Assembly: GCF_041449215.1 (NCBI RefSeq)
Contig: NZ_JBGNFV010000001.1
Location: forward strand, 2,869,001 to 2,933,000
Reading direction: 5' to 3'
Origin: Roseivirga sp. BDSF3-8
GTDB taxonomy: Bacteria; Bacteroidota; Bacteroidia; Cytophagales; Cyclobacteriaceae
DNA length: 64,000 bases
The position numbers and the translations under genes are program-made. Every line of letters starts with the position of its first letter. Position 1 is the first letter of the stretch. The notes under the pieces were generated by a model. That model was given only the letters and a program-made list of their open reading frames with translations. It was not told where the DNA came from and ran no database searches. This document shows, piece after piece, positions 1 to 9,073 of this stretch.

Positions 1-782
1 CCAGCCAGTAGCTTACAGAAGTTAAAGGGCTCATCAGTATCAACAAAGGGAGAAGCCTCCATAAGCAAATCCAGTGCGTAGCCCGTATTTCTCCTCGGTA
101 TGGATGGTTTAGGAAAGGCCTCAATGATTCGGTTCCGGTTACCTTCATCACTGAACATATCCCTGGCCGATAGATACAATTTCGTTTCAAGGGCCTCCTC
201 AGGGCCATTACACTTAGCCTCAAACTCCCTGTTGGTGAGAGGCCCAAAGGTCACTTCCGACCCATCACTAAGGAGTGCTTTCACCTCCAGCAGGTGGTCA
301 CGCACACTGCCATACACCACCGAGTTAGCCCCACAGCTGTTATTCCCCAGCATGCCACCTATCATGGCACGGTTAGCCGTGGAAGTCTCCGGCCCGAAGA
401 ACAGGCCATGCTCTTTCAGAGCCATGTTCAGCTCATTACGGATCACTCCAGGCTGCAGCCTCACCCAACCTTCTTCTTTGTTTATTTCCAGGATACGGGT
501 AAAGTGCTTAGAGATGTCCACCACTATCCCTGACCCTACTACCTGCCCGGCCAGTGATGTGCCTGCCGCGCGGGGTATGAGTGAAACCTTGTGCTTTCGG
601 GCAAAACGTATCAGTTTATTGAGATCTTCTTCCGATTTTGGAATGGCCACGGCCAGTGGCAGTTCGCGGTATGCCGAGGCATCGGTGGCATACAGTATCC
701 GCATGGTATCGTCAAAATAGAAGTCGCCCTCCAGCTCCTGGCTGAGTGAGCTAAGGGATTGGTGTATAGATTTTTCGGCCAT
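1..782 (-). CDS. FAD-binding oxidase (GlcD/D-lactate dehydrogenase type), 5' part only
   Basis: The first 260 codons of a protein that runs off the left edge; the ATG is at 782. It translates to an FAD_binding_4 (PCMH-type) domain: PRAAGTSLAGQVVGSGIVVD is a dinucleotide-binding signature and NNSCGANSVVYGSVRDHLLE is the second FAD-contacting block. These blocks are typical of membrane-associated D-lactate/glycolate-type dehydrogenases, which in Bacteroidota are often long proteins with a C-terminal iron-sulfur domain (YdiJ-like); that part is outside the window. No signal peptide. The gene is divergent from the small secreted protein at 976, with about 190 bases between start codons. Family assignment is firm; substrate is unknown. 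Confidence 0.85.
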   Translation of the reverse strand, partial: MAEKSIHQSLSSLSQELEGDFYFDDTMRILYATDASAYRELPLAVAIPKSEEDLNKLIRFARKHKVSLIPRAAGTSLAGQVVGSGIVVDISKHFTRILEINKEEGWVRLQPGVIRNELNMALKEHGLFFGPETSTANRAMIGGMLGNNSCGANSVVYGSVRDHLLEVKALLSDGSEVTFGPLTNREFEAKCNGPEEALETKLYLSARDMFSDEGNRNRIIEAFPKPSIPRRNTGYALDLLMEASPFVDTDEPFNFCKLLA

Positions 783-915
783 CACTCCAAAACTCGCAAA
801 TTCCAGGCAATGTTGAAATCAATTTCGTCCGATAATGTCAAGGGAGGTGTACGATTTTGGTACACTATTTTTGCTATAACCCCTCTTTAATCACGTCCAA
901 GGCCTTTTTTGCCTT

Positions 916-932
916 TTGGCACGTTGCTTGGC
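916..932 (+). promoter_or_regulatory. sigma-54-like promoter before the small secreted protein at 976
   Basis: TTGGCACG followed by four bases and TTGGC. The GG and the second element have the 10-base spacing of -24/-12 sigma-54 promoters (consensus TGGCAC-N5-TTGC). The -12 dinucleotide reads GG followed by C rather than GC, a departure also present before the paralogue at 2911. It lies 43 bases upstream of the ATG. Confidence 0.5.
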
Positions 933-975
933 TATAGATACATACCCAAGGTCAAGAACTCAAAACATTACGATT

Positions 976-1320
976 ATGAATACCCTGAAACTCTTCTTCT
1001 CTTCTAAAGTCAATTTGCTTAGCGTAATAATCTTACTTGTCGTAAGCCTCAGTTCATTCGCTCATTCTAAAAAGGGTGGAACAGAACTCAAAGCTTCTTC
1101 TGAAGTATACGCGCTTACCGGTGAGTTTATCGACGGCCTGTCTGGCCCTGAGGCAGAAAGTAAACACACCTACCGGTTTGTAGACGCTGAAGGCAACGTC
1201 CAAAGCGAAATGATAGTAGCCGAAAGGGAGGCACTGGAGCAAAAAGAGTTGCAGAGGCTGCTGCTGAACAGTGATAAGCTTTTCAGCAGCCAGGGAACAT
1301 CATACTACCTAATCGACTAA
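976..1320 (+). CDS. Small secreted protein, sigma-54-linked family, copy 1
   Basis: 114 residues. The ATG at 976 is chosen because the in-frame TTG at 916 lies inside the promoter motif and because residues 1-36 then form a signal peptide (hydrophobic core LLSVIILLVVSLSSFA). The mature part has EVYALTGEF near its start, a central FVDAEGNV stretch and the C-terminal block NSDKLFSSQGTSYYLID. The same order of blocks appears in the proteins at 2911 and 52916 in this window, so these are paralogues. Function is unknown and I recognise no named domain. The 5' leader contains AAGGTCAAGAACTCAAAA at 948-965, shared with the other two copies. A bidirectional terminator follows. Confidence 0.8.
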   Translation: MNTLKLFFSSKVNLLSVIILLVVSLSSFAHSKKGGTELKASSEVYALTGEFIDGLSGPEAESKHTYRFVDAEGNVQSEMIVAEREALEQKELQRLLLNSDKLFSSQGTSYYLID

Positions 1321-1368
1321 CATCTGGCATTTAACGCAGTCGTGACACTGTTTATTTGGTTGAAAAGC

Positions 1369-1398
1369 GGCCCGCCATCTGGCGGGCCATTTTTTTTA
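1369..1398. terminator. Bidirectional intrinsic terminator
   Basis: Stem GGCCCGCC / GGCGGGCC with loop ATCT, followed by eight T on the plus strand. It lies between the convergent genes ending at 1320 and 1396. Confidence 0.85.
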
Positions 1399-2574
1399 TA
1401 TTGAAATTGCGGCTTTATTTTCCTGACTGTATATCTTTCCTAAGTCTATATAAGACTCCGCCATATCTTTGGTGAAGTACCCATCATCATCTGTTTCAAA
1501 TCCTTTCCCTATTTCAAGCATATCAAGGGTTTTGCAGGCGAGACCCTCGTTGATTACGCCCCCCTTTTGGAGCTCCTTGACCAAGAGGATAGCTTCTTCA
1601 ATAGCTAGGTTTACATCACTTATTTCTTCTATGTCTTCACATTTTAAAATGTAAGTCCTACGGATTTGCTCTTCCATACCTGCGCAAGCGAGAATTGAGG
1701 CCAGCTTATAATTTCCTCCTTTTTTTGCATACTCACAGTAGTCAAATATCTCCTCGAATCTGTCTACGCCAATTAGCTGTGAGTATTGGATAGGAATATC
1801 ATTATAAAAAGCATGCGCATAGCGGGTAATCCCGGGGAGCATTAACTGTTCTACATAATTATCCCACCAAATTGCGACAGAAATACTTAGGTCCAGGTTT
1901 TCAACCTGATGAAAACAACAGGAAGGGATAAACAGGATGTCCCCTGAATTAATGACGACTTCAGCGCTTTCTGCTTTAGCAAAATCAGGATGTTTATCCA
2001 GATCAGGGGCATTGATATTAACTCTGCTTAAGTGCGGACTTTTAGTGCCCAGCGGATGACAATACAGGTTCCCTATTTGCTCAGCATGAAACAATGTAAT
2101 CTTTTTTTTCCCGTAGTACTGGATTATGAAATTATTGAAGGTATCATAGTGTAGCGAGGTAATAGTATTTTTAGCTCCTATCCATAGCCTCTCATTATCT
2201 ATTATTTCTTCATGAAGAAAATCAGGGTTCCAGCAATTCTCTTTTAGTTCTTCAAGTATATTCAGGAGAGGCCAGTGCTGCAGGTTAAGGTACTCCTTAC
2301 CCACCTCTACACGGTCCATATACTCTGAAAAAGCAATGTGCTCATGCTCAGCCATCACTATGCCTGTTTCCGGATCAATAATGTATTTTCCGCTATCGGC
2401 AGAATTAGCAACGATTTCCATGTCCCCAATAATGGATTTTAGCCCTGCCGGAGTCCAATTTTCCAGCTCCTTTTTACTCAATTGTCCTTTAATTATAACA
2501 GGTTTACCAGGCTGGATATATTTTTCGAAGAATGTATTTTGGTCTGGCAAGAAGTCAAGTCTTTCTACTTTCAT
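1396..2574 (-). CDS. Cupin_8/JmjC-like 2-oxoglutarate-dependent oxygenase
   Basis: 392 residues. The core (about 1-240) has the JmjC/Cupin_8 double-stranded beta-helix pattern: SLHYDTFNN supplies the HxD iron ligands (H142, D144), and GDILFIPSCCFHQV supplies the distal histidine (H222). Proteins of this kind (FIH-like) hydroxylate side chains of proteins or other substrates using Fe(II) and 2-oxoglutarate. Residues about 240-392 form a helical acidic tail with no domain I know; it may select the substrate. There is no signal peptide, so it is cytoplasmic. The gene stands alone between two members of the small secreted family; whether it acts on them cannot be told, since it lacks an export signal. 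Confidence 0.75.
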   Translation of the reverse strand: MKVERLDFLPDQNTFFEKYIQPGKPVIIKGQLSKKELENWTPAGLKSIIGDMEIVANSADSGKYIIDPETGIVMAEHEHIAFSEYMDRVEVGKEYLNLQHWPLLNILEELKENCWNPDFLHEEIIDNERLWIGAKNTITSLHYDTFNNFIIQYYGKKKITLFHAEQIGNLYCHPLGTKSPHLSRVNINAPDLDKHPDFAKAESAEVVINSGDILFIPSCCFHQVENLDLSISVAIWWDNYVEQLMLPGITRYAHAFYNDIPIQYSQLIGVDRFEEIFDYCEYAKKGGNYKLASILACAGMEEQIRRTYILKCEDIEEISDVNLAIEEAILLVKELQKGGVINEGLACKTLDMLEIGKGFETDDDGYFTKDMAESYIDLGKIYSQENKAAISI

Positions 2575-2910
2575 AGGTATTTGTTTTTTTCAATTGAGGA
2601 AAGAATATAGCAAAAATTAAGGCTCTCCTCCATTTTGATTGTGCTGTTCTGAATTCCCTTTTGAAATAAGGTTACTTTTTATGCCTGCGGATACTAAGTG
2701 GGCTATTAATTCACGCTTGGTTTCAAATAATTGAAAATCAGCTTTTTAATGTCGTTCACTAGCGTTCATTACTGTACGCTTCCGAACATATTTAGAAGCG
2801 TTAAACAGCTAAATATGCCATTCAGAGTATTCTGAGGCGCTTTTTTAGTTTTGGCACGTGAGTTGGCATTATAGAAGTAACCAGGTCAAAAACTCAAACT
2901 CACTAGTATT
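2575..2910. other. Intergenic region, divergent promoters
   Basis: 336 bases between divergent genes. The right end carries the sigma-54-like motif and the leader AGGTCAAAAACTCAAA (2883-2898) of the secreted protein at 2911. Toward the middle a loose repeat of CGTTCATTACT and CGTTCACTAG is visible. No convincing coding sequence was seen in it. Confidence 0.5.
2851..2868 (+). promoter_or_regulatory. sigma-54-like promoter before the small secreted protein at 2911
   Basis: TTGGCACGTGAGTTGGCA, same layout as the motif at 916-932: TTGGCACG, four bases, TTGGC. It lies 43 bases before the ATG, the same distance as in copy 1, and the shared leader box starts 16 bases downstream in both. Confidence 0.5.
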
Positions 2911-3282
2911 ATGAAAACTGTAATCAAACACATCTTCGCAGCCAGCCTATGTTTATTTATCGTGCTGTCAGGCACCGCGCTGCACGCAAAAGATACCGGA
3001 AATGATATGACCGGTTCTGAAGCTGAGGAGCGGGTGTTGACTGCAGAAGAGACTGAGGTCTACGAACTACTTGAAGAAGTAGTGGCTGAATTTGGTCTTG
3101 AAGAAAGTAAGACCATCCTGCCCAACTTTAGAGTAAAAGTCTATAATTCAAAGTCAGAGTTGATATATGAAGGCAGCCACCAATTGGCAGATATACCCGC
3201 AGATCCGGAGGTAAGAAAGGTGCTTCAAAAAAGCGACCTGATGTTTGAATCCGGAAACGTTAAGTACTATATGTTAAGATGA
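2911..3282 (+). CDS. Small secreted protein, sigma-54-linked family, copy 2
   Basis: 123 residues with a clear signal peptide (AASLCLFIVLSGTALHAK, cleavage near residue 26). The mature part is acidic. It shares with the proteins at 976 and 52916 an EVYELL block (here at about residues 49-54), a central FRVKVYNSKSELIYEG stretch and the ending KSDLMFESGNVKYYMLR. It is the longest copy because of an acidic insert before the first block. Function unknown. It probably forms its own transcript, from the sigma-54-like site at 2851 to the terminator at 3307-3345. Confidence 0.8.
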   Translation: MKTVIKHIFAASLCLFIVLSGTALHAKDTGNDMTGSEAEERVLTAEETEVYELLEEVVAEFGLEESKTILPNFRVKVYNSKSELIYEGSHQLADIPADPEVRKVLQKSDLMFESGNVKYYMLR

Positions 3283-3306
3283 AATGCTTAAAAAACCGAA
3301 CCCAAT

Positions 3307-3345
3307 AAAAGGCTCTCTGCTCATATGCGGGGAGCCTTTTCTTTT
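3307..3345 (+). terminator. Intrinsic terminator
   Basis: AAAAGGCTC pairs with GAGCCTTTT around a partly paired loop, followed by CTTTT; 25 bases after the stop of the secreted protein. Confidence 0.75.
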
Positions 3346-3486
3346 ACAACAGCATTAGCACTTGGCATAATAAAGTTCAATATTCTGTCATTTAAGTTAT
3401 GTTTTTTAGGTAAATTATGAGTCTGTAATTTTCGTAAAACCATGTTGCTTGCTGATACACAATTGGTAGCGACTAAAACAAAAGCT

Positions 3487-4635
3487 ATGAAAAAGAATCT
3501 ACTGGTGCTTATATGCACCACGACCATGCTATGGTCATGCCACAAAGAAGAAATCGGCCATCCTGCCGGCGAGATTACTAATCATGAAATATCGGCAACT
3601 TCCGACCCTGTCGGGGGGCAGTTCGTTGAGTACAGCATTCCCGAAAGCGAATCGGAAGCTGCCGGCTCCGTAGCCTCCTTTGAGCAGGTACTGGAGGCGT
3701 ACTCTAGCGGTGAACTTAATGAAGAAGACGTGCTATCCGTAAATCCTGCCTATGCAGAATGGGTTCTGGAAGCTACCTTTAACAAAGCACATGCACACCA
3801 AACGCAAGAGGAGTACTATTCCGAGCCAGACGCACTTTCTGTCTCAGTCAACCTTCCTGTAATAAACGAAGGAGAAAAATTTTATGTCAACGGTTATCAG
3901 CTTGCTGTAGCCTACCAGGAGCTATCTGCTATGGCAGTCGAAGGAGGTTTTGAAATAGCCCCTAACTCAGACCTGGAAATAGTAAGCTTGGAAGGGGGTA
4001 CTATGGAGGTGACGCTCTTCTTAAGCCGGAAGTGGTTCAATCCTTTCGGTCCGGTAGCACTGGGTCCCGATGATGACTATAAGGCCTACGTGAAAACTAA
4101 ATGCGATGGAACGGGCAACATAAATGCGGCTGATCGCCTGACAAAGGCTCACCGCTCACTGGTGGATTTTATGGCTTACCCCTGGTACTACAATGTGAAA
4201 AAGTACTACATCAGAAACAATAAAGTGTCCTCACCTTATTACCGCGATATATTCGATTACCGTTTGTATTACCATGCCTATGATCCGTTTGGGAGACTCG
4301 GCTGGTATCATGCCTACAATGTTTCTAAAACCAGCTTTGATGATAAGTTTTTAGGAGGGGCCTCTGTAAGCGGAGTTTCAGGGGCCACTCAGTACGCCCC
4401 GGGCTACTGTGTGGATGATACGGAAATGGTATCCCTTAATAATGACTTGAAATATGTGCTCAGCGAGGTGAAAAAAGATATTCCTAATATCAGTAGTATA
4501 AGAGTCTGGAGTGACAAGCAATTCAATTATAGCACCATTAGTGCCAGAACTCACCATAACCTTGAGTTCCGTGGCGCTTTTCCCGTAAGAGTTATGGGCC
4601 CCTCTTACGAGCCTGCTAATCCTATATTACTCTAA
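3487..4635 (+). CDS. Lipoprotein of unknown function
   Basis: 382 residues from the ATG at 3487. An in-frame ATG at 3442 would put 15 polar residues before the signal, so it is not chosen. Residues 1-18 form a lipoprotein signal ending LWSC, which is acylated at Cys18. After an acidic linker, about residues 120-180 carry a beta-rich segment (VNLPVINEGEKFYVNGYQ). The C-terminal half is rich in Tyr and Trp (YPWYYNVKKYY, RLYYHAYDPFGRLGWYHAY). I recognise no family. It is monocistronic: terminators lie on both sides. Surface or periplasmic placement is inferred from the lipobox. Confidence 0.75.
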   Translation: MKKNLLVLICTTTMLWSCHKEEIGHPAGEITNHEISATSDPVGGQFVEYSIPESESEAAGSVASFEQVLEAYSSGELNEEDVLSVNPAYAEWVLEATFNKAHAHQTQEEYYSEPDALSVSVNLPVINEGEKFYVNGYQLAVAYQELSAMAVEGGFEIAPNSDLEIVSLEGGTMEVTLFLSRKWFNPFGPVALGPDDDYKAYVKTKCDGTGNINAADRLTKAHRSLVDFMAYPWYYNVKKYYIRNNKVSSPYYRDIFDYRLYYHAYDPFGRLGWYHAYNVSKTSFDDKFLGGASVSGVSGATQYAPGYCVDDTEMVSLNNDLKYVLSEVKKDIPNISSIRVWSDKQFNYSTISARTHHNLEFRGAFPVRVMGPSYEPANPILL

Positions 4636-4657
4636 CACGGACCCCGTAATAAGGCAT

Positions 4658-4695
4658 AAAAAGCGGATAACTTTTCAGGGTTATCCGCTTTTTTT
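4658..4695. terminator. Bidirectional intrinsic terminator
   Basis: AAAAGCGGATAAC pairs with GTTATCCGCTTTT around a short loop, with A and T tracts on both sides; it lies between convergent genes. Confidence 0.85.
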
Positions 4696-4709
4696 GACCT
4701 CTAAGACCA

Positions 4710-6560
4710 CTAGTTAGTAGCCTCGTTTAGCCAGGCATTCTGTATGTTTTGCTGTTCCGGAGTCAGATCCTCCATATATTGAATAAGGTAATCACTTTCC
4801 ACCGCAATCGTACGGGCTTTAGCCTTCAGCCTCTTCTTTTTAGTCTTTCCGTTTTGCTCCCTCAGCACAGTCACTTTTACCTTATCTCCAGGCTCTACTT
4901 CAGACTTGAATTTATCTATCGCTTCTATAACATTGTTAATGGTCAGGTCCACGCCATTAAAGTTCATGATCACGTCACCTTCTTCAAAGCCCATGTCCTT
5001 ACCAAATTCATTCATGTCAGACGTGCTGGCAATTGCCAGGCGCGTAGTGTCACCGTTTGGCATAAGGTCCAGGTTACCCAGTGTCAGTTCCTGCCTTACT
5101 GCCCCTCTTTCAAATTCAACGCCCGCTTCTGCCAATAACTCATCCAGAGGAAGTGGCTCAGTGCCTGCTACATGACGTTCCAGGAAGTCGTTGATCTCAG
5201 GGTAGGTCATCTCTGCAATCACGCTGAAGAGCTCATCGTCTTTAAATGGCTTTTCTTTTCCGTAGTGTTTTGCCAGGTCCCGGATCAGCCTCTGCAGGTC
5301 GTATGTGCCTTCAGATAAGCTAAGAAGTTTCAGATCCAATGCCAGGCCAATGAGGGCACCCTTCTCGTATACGTTACCGTACTGCCTTTCGTACTTGTCC
5401 AGTACATTCTTGCTCATTACAGTAAAGGGCAGCGAGTCATTGTATTGCTGCGACCTTCTCATCTTACCCGCGATCCAGTTTAGCCAGTCGGACCTGTCCA
5501 TCAGGCCATATTTAGCCTGAACAAGTCCTGCGCTGTATTCTGTAACTCCTTCATATAGCCACAGGTGCTTAGACATTTCAGGGTTAATGAAATCAAAATA
5601 CTGTATCTCTTCCGAGTGGATATTCAGCGGCGTAACAATATGAAAAAATTCATGAGCAGAGATATCCGTAATGGTAGAGGCAAGGGCTTCCGTATTATTA
5701 ATGAGCGGCAGGAAGTATAGAGAGGAATAACTATGCTCCAGCGCACCATATGAGCCCGAGTAGCTTGGCATGCTGAACAGGTAGATCAAAAATGCATACC
5801 GGTCTACCGGTAATTTACCACCCAGAAAAGAAACCTGTGCCTGTAGCATTTCCTTTACCCGGTCCAGCACGAAGTCCGCCCGCTGTTCCCCGTCCGGAGA
5901 GTATACAGATACGAGTACTTCCGTGCCGTTCAGATTGATAGATGCTGTATCCGGTTTAGCATACATCAGAGGCGCATCCGCAAGGTTCACATAGTTTTCT
6001 GCGTAGAATACATCCAGGGTATCAGTCCGGCTGGTTTCTTTAAGGCTTGTGGCACCGAAAAACTCAGGCTGATGGGCTATGTGAAGGCGGTAGGGTACTT
6101 CTTTCATGCCTTCCAGGTACCCCAGAAAAGTAAATGTGTTCAGCACAAAATTCTGAGAGGGCTCAAAGTTAGTCCCTGCCGGCTCAAATACCGTTTTGCC
6201 CTTGCGTGAGTCCCACGTGTCATCCGCCTGGTAAGTCACCTTGTGAAGCCGGTTAGCTTCACCTATCAGTATGCGGTTTTCCGTAATTCGTGTTATTGGC
6301 AGCGTGTCACCGTTCTCAGCTATGGCGTTAAATTCACTGATAAATCTGCCGAAGTCATTAATTTCATACGTGCCGGGGACAATTTTCGGCATGCGAAACT
6401 CAATGCTGTCGCGGTCGATGGGAGGCACCATCATGGTGACAGTCAGCTTATCATTTATCGTCTCCCTCAGGTCAGTGTATACATCGTAGCCTGAATTTTG
6501 TGCTATGGCTGTACCGGTTACGCAAACGATAGCCGCGAAAGCCAGAATATTCTTGATCAT
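4710..6560 (-). CDS. M61 family metallopeptidase with PDZ domain
   Basis: 616 residues. Residues 1-20 are a signal peptide (ending TGTAIA). An N-terminal beta domain is followed by a thermolysin-like fold: HEFFH at 303-307 gives two zinc histidines and the catalytic Glu, and E337 in LWLYEGVTEY is the third ligand. About residues 490-590 form a PDZ domain (GKDMGFEEGDVIMNFNGVDL). This is the layout of glycyl-aminopeptidase-like M61 enzymes, which are periplasmic or surface peptidases in Bacteroidota. All catalytic residues are present and the length is usual for the family. The exact substrate cannot be inferred. Confidence 0.9.
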   Translation of the reverse strand: MIKNILAFAAIVCVTGTAIAQNSGYDVYTDLRETINDKLTVTMMVPPIDRDSIEFRMPKIVPGTYEINDFGRFISEFNAIAENGDTLPITRITENRILIGEANRLHKVTYQADDTWDSRKGKTVFEPAGTNFEPSQNFVLNTFTFLGYLEGMKEVPYRLHIAHQPEFFGATSLKETSRTDTLDVFYAENYVNLADAPLMYAKPDTASINLNGTEVLVSVYSPDGEQRADFVLDRVKEMLQAQVSFLGGKLPVDRYAFLIYLFSMPSYSGSYGALEHSYSSLYFLPLINNTEALASTITDISAHEFFHIVTPLNIHSEEIQYFDFINPEMSKHLWLYEGVTEYSAGLVQAKYGLMDRSDWLNWIAGKMRRSQQYNDSLPFTVMSKNVLDKYERQYGNVYEKGALIGLALDLKLLSLSEGTYDLQRLIRDLAKHYGKEKPFKDDELFSVIAEMTYPEINDFLERHVAGTEPLPLDELLAEAGVEFERGAVRQELTLGNLDLMPNGDTTRLAIASTSDMNEFGKDMGFEEGDVIMNFNGVDLTINNVIEAIDKFKSEVEPGDKVKVTVLREQNGKTKKKRLKAKARTIAVESDYLIQYMEDLTPEQQNIQNAWLNEATN

Positions 6561-6661
6561 TGAAAATTTGCTTCAGTTGAACCGCCAAAACTAATGATAT
6601 GGCTGGTCCTTTCCATTATAAAAATGTATGAGCGGCATACATTTTATGTGCTTTCCGGAAA

Positions 6662-7141
6662 TTAGTAGGGAAGGCTGAGTTTTTTGAAAATGAAATGCAT
6701 AAGCCAGGCGGGGCCTATGAGTAGAAACTGCAGGTCTTTAAGGAAGGATGGCTTTTTACCCTCCACCTTATGTCCGTAAAACTGACCTACCCAAGCCAGG
6801 AAAAAGATAGTGAGGCAAATAGCCCATAGAGGAGCCAGGGCCACTTGGTCCAGTAGAAATACTCCGTACAGGCAGATAGCAGACCATACTACCATACCAA
6901 AAAAGAGAGGAGGAGATAAAGTAAGGTAGTAAACCAGTACCAGCAGAAGTATCACAGTGGCCCAGTTGGCAAATGCCCCCGCCCATGGAAAGGCTTCTGA
7001 AAGAAGTGTAGAGGGAATAGACCAAACCAACCCTACGATACTGAAAAATATCAGCGGTACACATATCCAATGGATCAGCTTGTTGGTTTCATTGCGATGG
7101 CTCTCCCCGTATTCGGAAAGAAGTTGATCTATTTTTCTCAT
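6662..7141 (-). CDS. DUF962 / Mpo1-like membrane protein
   Basis: 159 residues, with four or five hydrophobic segments. The start (YGESHRNETNKLIHWICVP) and the later WVGQFYGHKVEGKKPS motif with the buried histidines are the signature of DUF962. The yeast member Mpo1 is a Fe(II) dioxygenase that shortens 2-hydroxy fatty acids by alpha-oxidation. The bacterial role has not been settled, so only the family is assigned. It is probably an inner-membrane protein. It reads in the same direction as the M61 gene, with about 100 bases between, and may share its transcript. Confidence 0.8.
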   Translation of the reverse strand: MRKIDQLLSEYGESHRNETNKLIHWICVPLIFFSIVGLVWSIPSTLLSEAFPWAGAFANWATVILLLVLVYYLTLSPPLFFGMVVWSAICLYGVFLLDQVALAPLWAICLTIFFLAWVGQFYGHKVEGKKPSFLKDLQFLLIGPAWLMHFIFKKLSLPY

Positions 7142-7255
7142 GGTTATTAGGTCTACTTATTCAATATATAGCTTTCAAACACCAATTTTACTATCATAAT
7201 ATAGCATAAAACAGTCAAAAATGCACCCTGAATGCATATGTATGAATCCGACCGT

Positions 7256-7774
7256 TTATGCAGATTTCACCTTTGTGCGTACTTTACTCCATTCTTTCAC
7301 CTGCCAGTGTACTTTACCTGTAGTAAGCTGGTTGCCGGTTTTATCATGAATATGCACCTCACAGGTCACCACTACCGCATCGTGCCCTTTCAGTGGCTCC
7401 ACTATCTTTTCCTGTATCCAGTCGTCTGATAGCTCAAACCGGGCAACCGCATCAGTTTTTCCTTGGTAATGATAATCCATCTCCAGTGTTTTCATGATGA
7501 GGCGGTACCGGCTGGCTGGCAGATGCCTTATCATAAGTATTCCTGTGGTAAACTCTGTGAGTGTGGCCAGGGCACAGGCATGCAACCCCCTGATATGGTT
7601 TAAATTACGCTTACGGTATGGGATAAAAGACACCACATGGTTACTTCCGATCTCCCGTATTTTGAAACCATGAGGTTTATTAAAAGGAATCATCCGGTCC
7701 AGGGCCAGATTCATGATCCGAAGCCAGAATCCGCTGGATTCGGCTTTTTCCATAAGCTTCTCAGGGTTCATCAT
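7256..7774 (-). CDS. DUF4442 hotdog-fold protein (thioesterase-like)
   Basis: 172 residues; either of two adjacent ATGs (7774 or 7771) could start it. The segment IPYRKRNLNHIRGLHACALATLTE is characteristic of the DUF4442/YiiD-type hotdog family: the Asn-His followed by a long helix (GLHACALATL) is where acyl-CoA thioesterases place their active site. Hydrolysis of an acyl thioester is inferred from the fold. It is cytoplasmic, with no signal. It is divergent from the FAD oxidoreductase at 7881, with a 7-bp inverted repeat between them. Confidence 0.7.
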   Translation of the reverse strand: MMNPEKLMEKAESSGFWLRIMNLALDRMIPFNKPHGFKIREIGSNHVVSFIPYRKRNLNHIRGLHACALATLTEFTTGILMIRHLPASRYRLIMKTLEMDYHYQGKTDAVARFELSDDWIQEKIVEPLKGHDAVVVTCEVHIHDKTGNQLTTGKVHWQVKEWSKVRTKVKSA

Positions 7775-7834
7775 AATTTTTTTTCAGGTAAAATTTTGCG
7801 CCTAATATACATGTATTATGTAGTTTGTGCTTTC

Positions 7835-7851
7835 TACCTGACCATCAGGTA
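7835..7851. promoter_or_regulatory. Candidate operator, inverted repeat
   Basis: TACCTGA and TCAGGTA separated by CCA: perfect 7-bp arms in the 106-base gap between divergent starts at 7774 and 7881. A third CAGGTA lies at 7790-7795. The regulator is unknown. Confidence 0.35.
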
Positions 7852-7880
7852 AGGCTACACCATCAAAAAAAGTCTGCATA

Positions 7881-9023
7881 ATGCTGAGTTTTTGGGAAAA
7901 ACAATCTTTTGTAGAGTACGACTATGTGATAATAGGGGGCGGAATTACCGGCCTTTCTACTGCTATATCTATTAAAGAAAACGCCCCCAAAGCAAGGGTG
8001 GTAGTACTGGAAAGAGGTATTTTCCCGAGCGGTGCCAGTACCAAGAACGCGGGTTTTGCTTGCTTTGGATCTATAACCGAATTGCTAAACGACCTGAATA
8101 CACTGGGTCCGGAGGAAACAAAAGAGCTGGTAACTGAACGGTGGGAAGGACTGAAAAAGCTAAGAAACCGGCTTGGGGAAAAAGAGATCGGCTACAAGGC
8201 ACAGAATGGGTATGAACTTATTCGTGAGGCAGAAGAGTATGCCCTGGGAAAAATTGATGAGGTTAATGATCTGCTCATGCCCTTGTTTTACCAGGAGGTA
8301 TTTACGGACAAACCCAAACTTCGGAAGAATTTTGGCTTCAGCAAAGACCACGTGCTTACCGTGGTGGAAAATAGCTTTGAAGGCCAGATAGATACTGGCA
8401 AAATGATGCGCCGGCTTATAGGGTATGCCTGTGAGCTTGGTGTGTTGCTGTTAACAGGTGCCGAGGTGCAAAGTCTCGAGGAGCACGCCGGGCATGTGGA
8501 GGTCATAGTGAAAAACACACCTACTAAGGATGACGTGCGGATCAAGGCAGATAAGGTGGCTTTGTGCACAAATGCCTTCTCCAAAAAGTTTCTGCCCGAT
8601 ATAGAAGTAGCACCGGGCCGGGGCTTGGTGCTGGTGACCAAGCCTTTTAAAAACCTCAAGTTCAAGGGTGTTTTTCACTATGATGAAGGATACTACTATT
8701 TCCGTGACTATAAAGACCGTGTCATTTTCGGAGGTGGCAGAAACCTCGACCCAGATACTGAGGCCAGTACTGAGTTTGAGGTAAATCAGCGTATTTTTGA
8801 TTTACTCAAGCGTCAGTTAGAAGTAATGATCATGCCAGGCCATGAAATACATATTGAACATTCCTGGGTTGGCATTATGGGGTTTGGAAGCACTAAGAAG
8901 CCTGTGATCCAAAAAGTTTCCGACCGTATTTTTGCTGGTATTCGTCTGGGAGGCATGGGGGTTGCTATCGGCAGCCGGATTGGCGAACGCCTCATGAAAA
9001 TGATGATTAAGCCTAAAGTTTGA
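7881..9023 (+). CDS. FAD-dependent oxidoreductase (DAO family)
   Basis: 380 residues. An N-terminal Rossmann FAD-binding motif (VIIGGGITGLSTAISI, about residues 17-32) is followed by the GASTKNAGFACFGS stretch, which in the DadA/glycine-oxidase group lies around the flavin. The substrate domain ends with the second FAD block FAGIRLGGMGVAIGSRIGE. This is a D-amino-acid or imino-acid type oxidase/dehydrogenase; substrate not deducible. It is cytoplasmic. The gene runs into nhaC after a 50-base gap, so co-transcription is plausible. Confidence 0.8.
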   Translation: MLSFWEKQSFVEYDYVIIGGGITGLSTAISIKENAPKARVVVLERGIFPSGASTKNAGFACFGSITELLNDLNTLGPEETKELVTERWEGLKKLRNRLGEKEIGYKAQNGYELIREAEEYALGKIDEVNDLLMPLFYQEVFTDKPKLRKNFGFSKDHVLTVVENSFEGQIDTGKMMRRLIGYACELGVLLLTGAEVQSLEEHAGHVEVIVKNTPTKDDVRIKADKVALCTNAFSKKFLPDIEVAPGRGLVLVTKPFKNLKFKGVFHYDEGYYYFRDYKDRVIFGGGRNLDPDTEASTEFEVNQRIFDLLKRQLEVMIMPGHEIHIEHSWVGIMGFGSTKKPVIQKVSDRIFAGIRLGGMGVAIGSRIGERLMKMMIKPKV

Positions 9024-9073
9024 TTTTTTCCTTAAATTACTCGCTGTTTTAAAGAAATTTTCGACTACTGTAT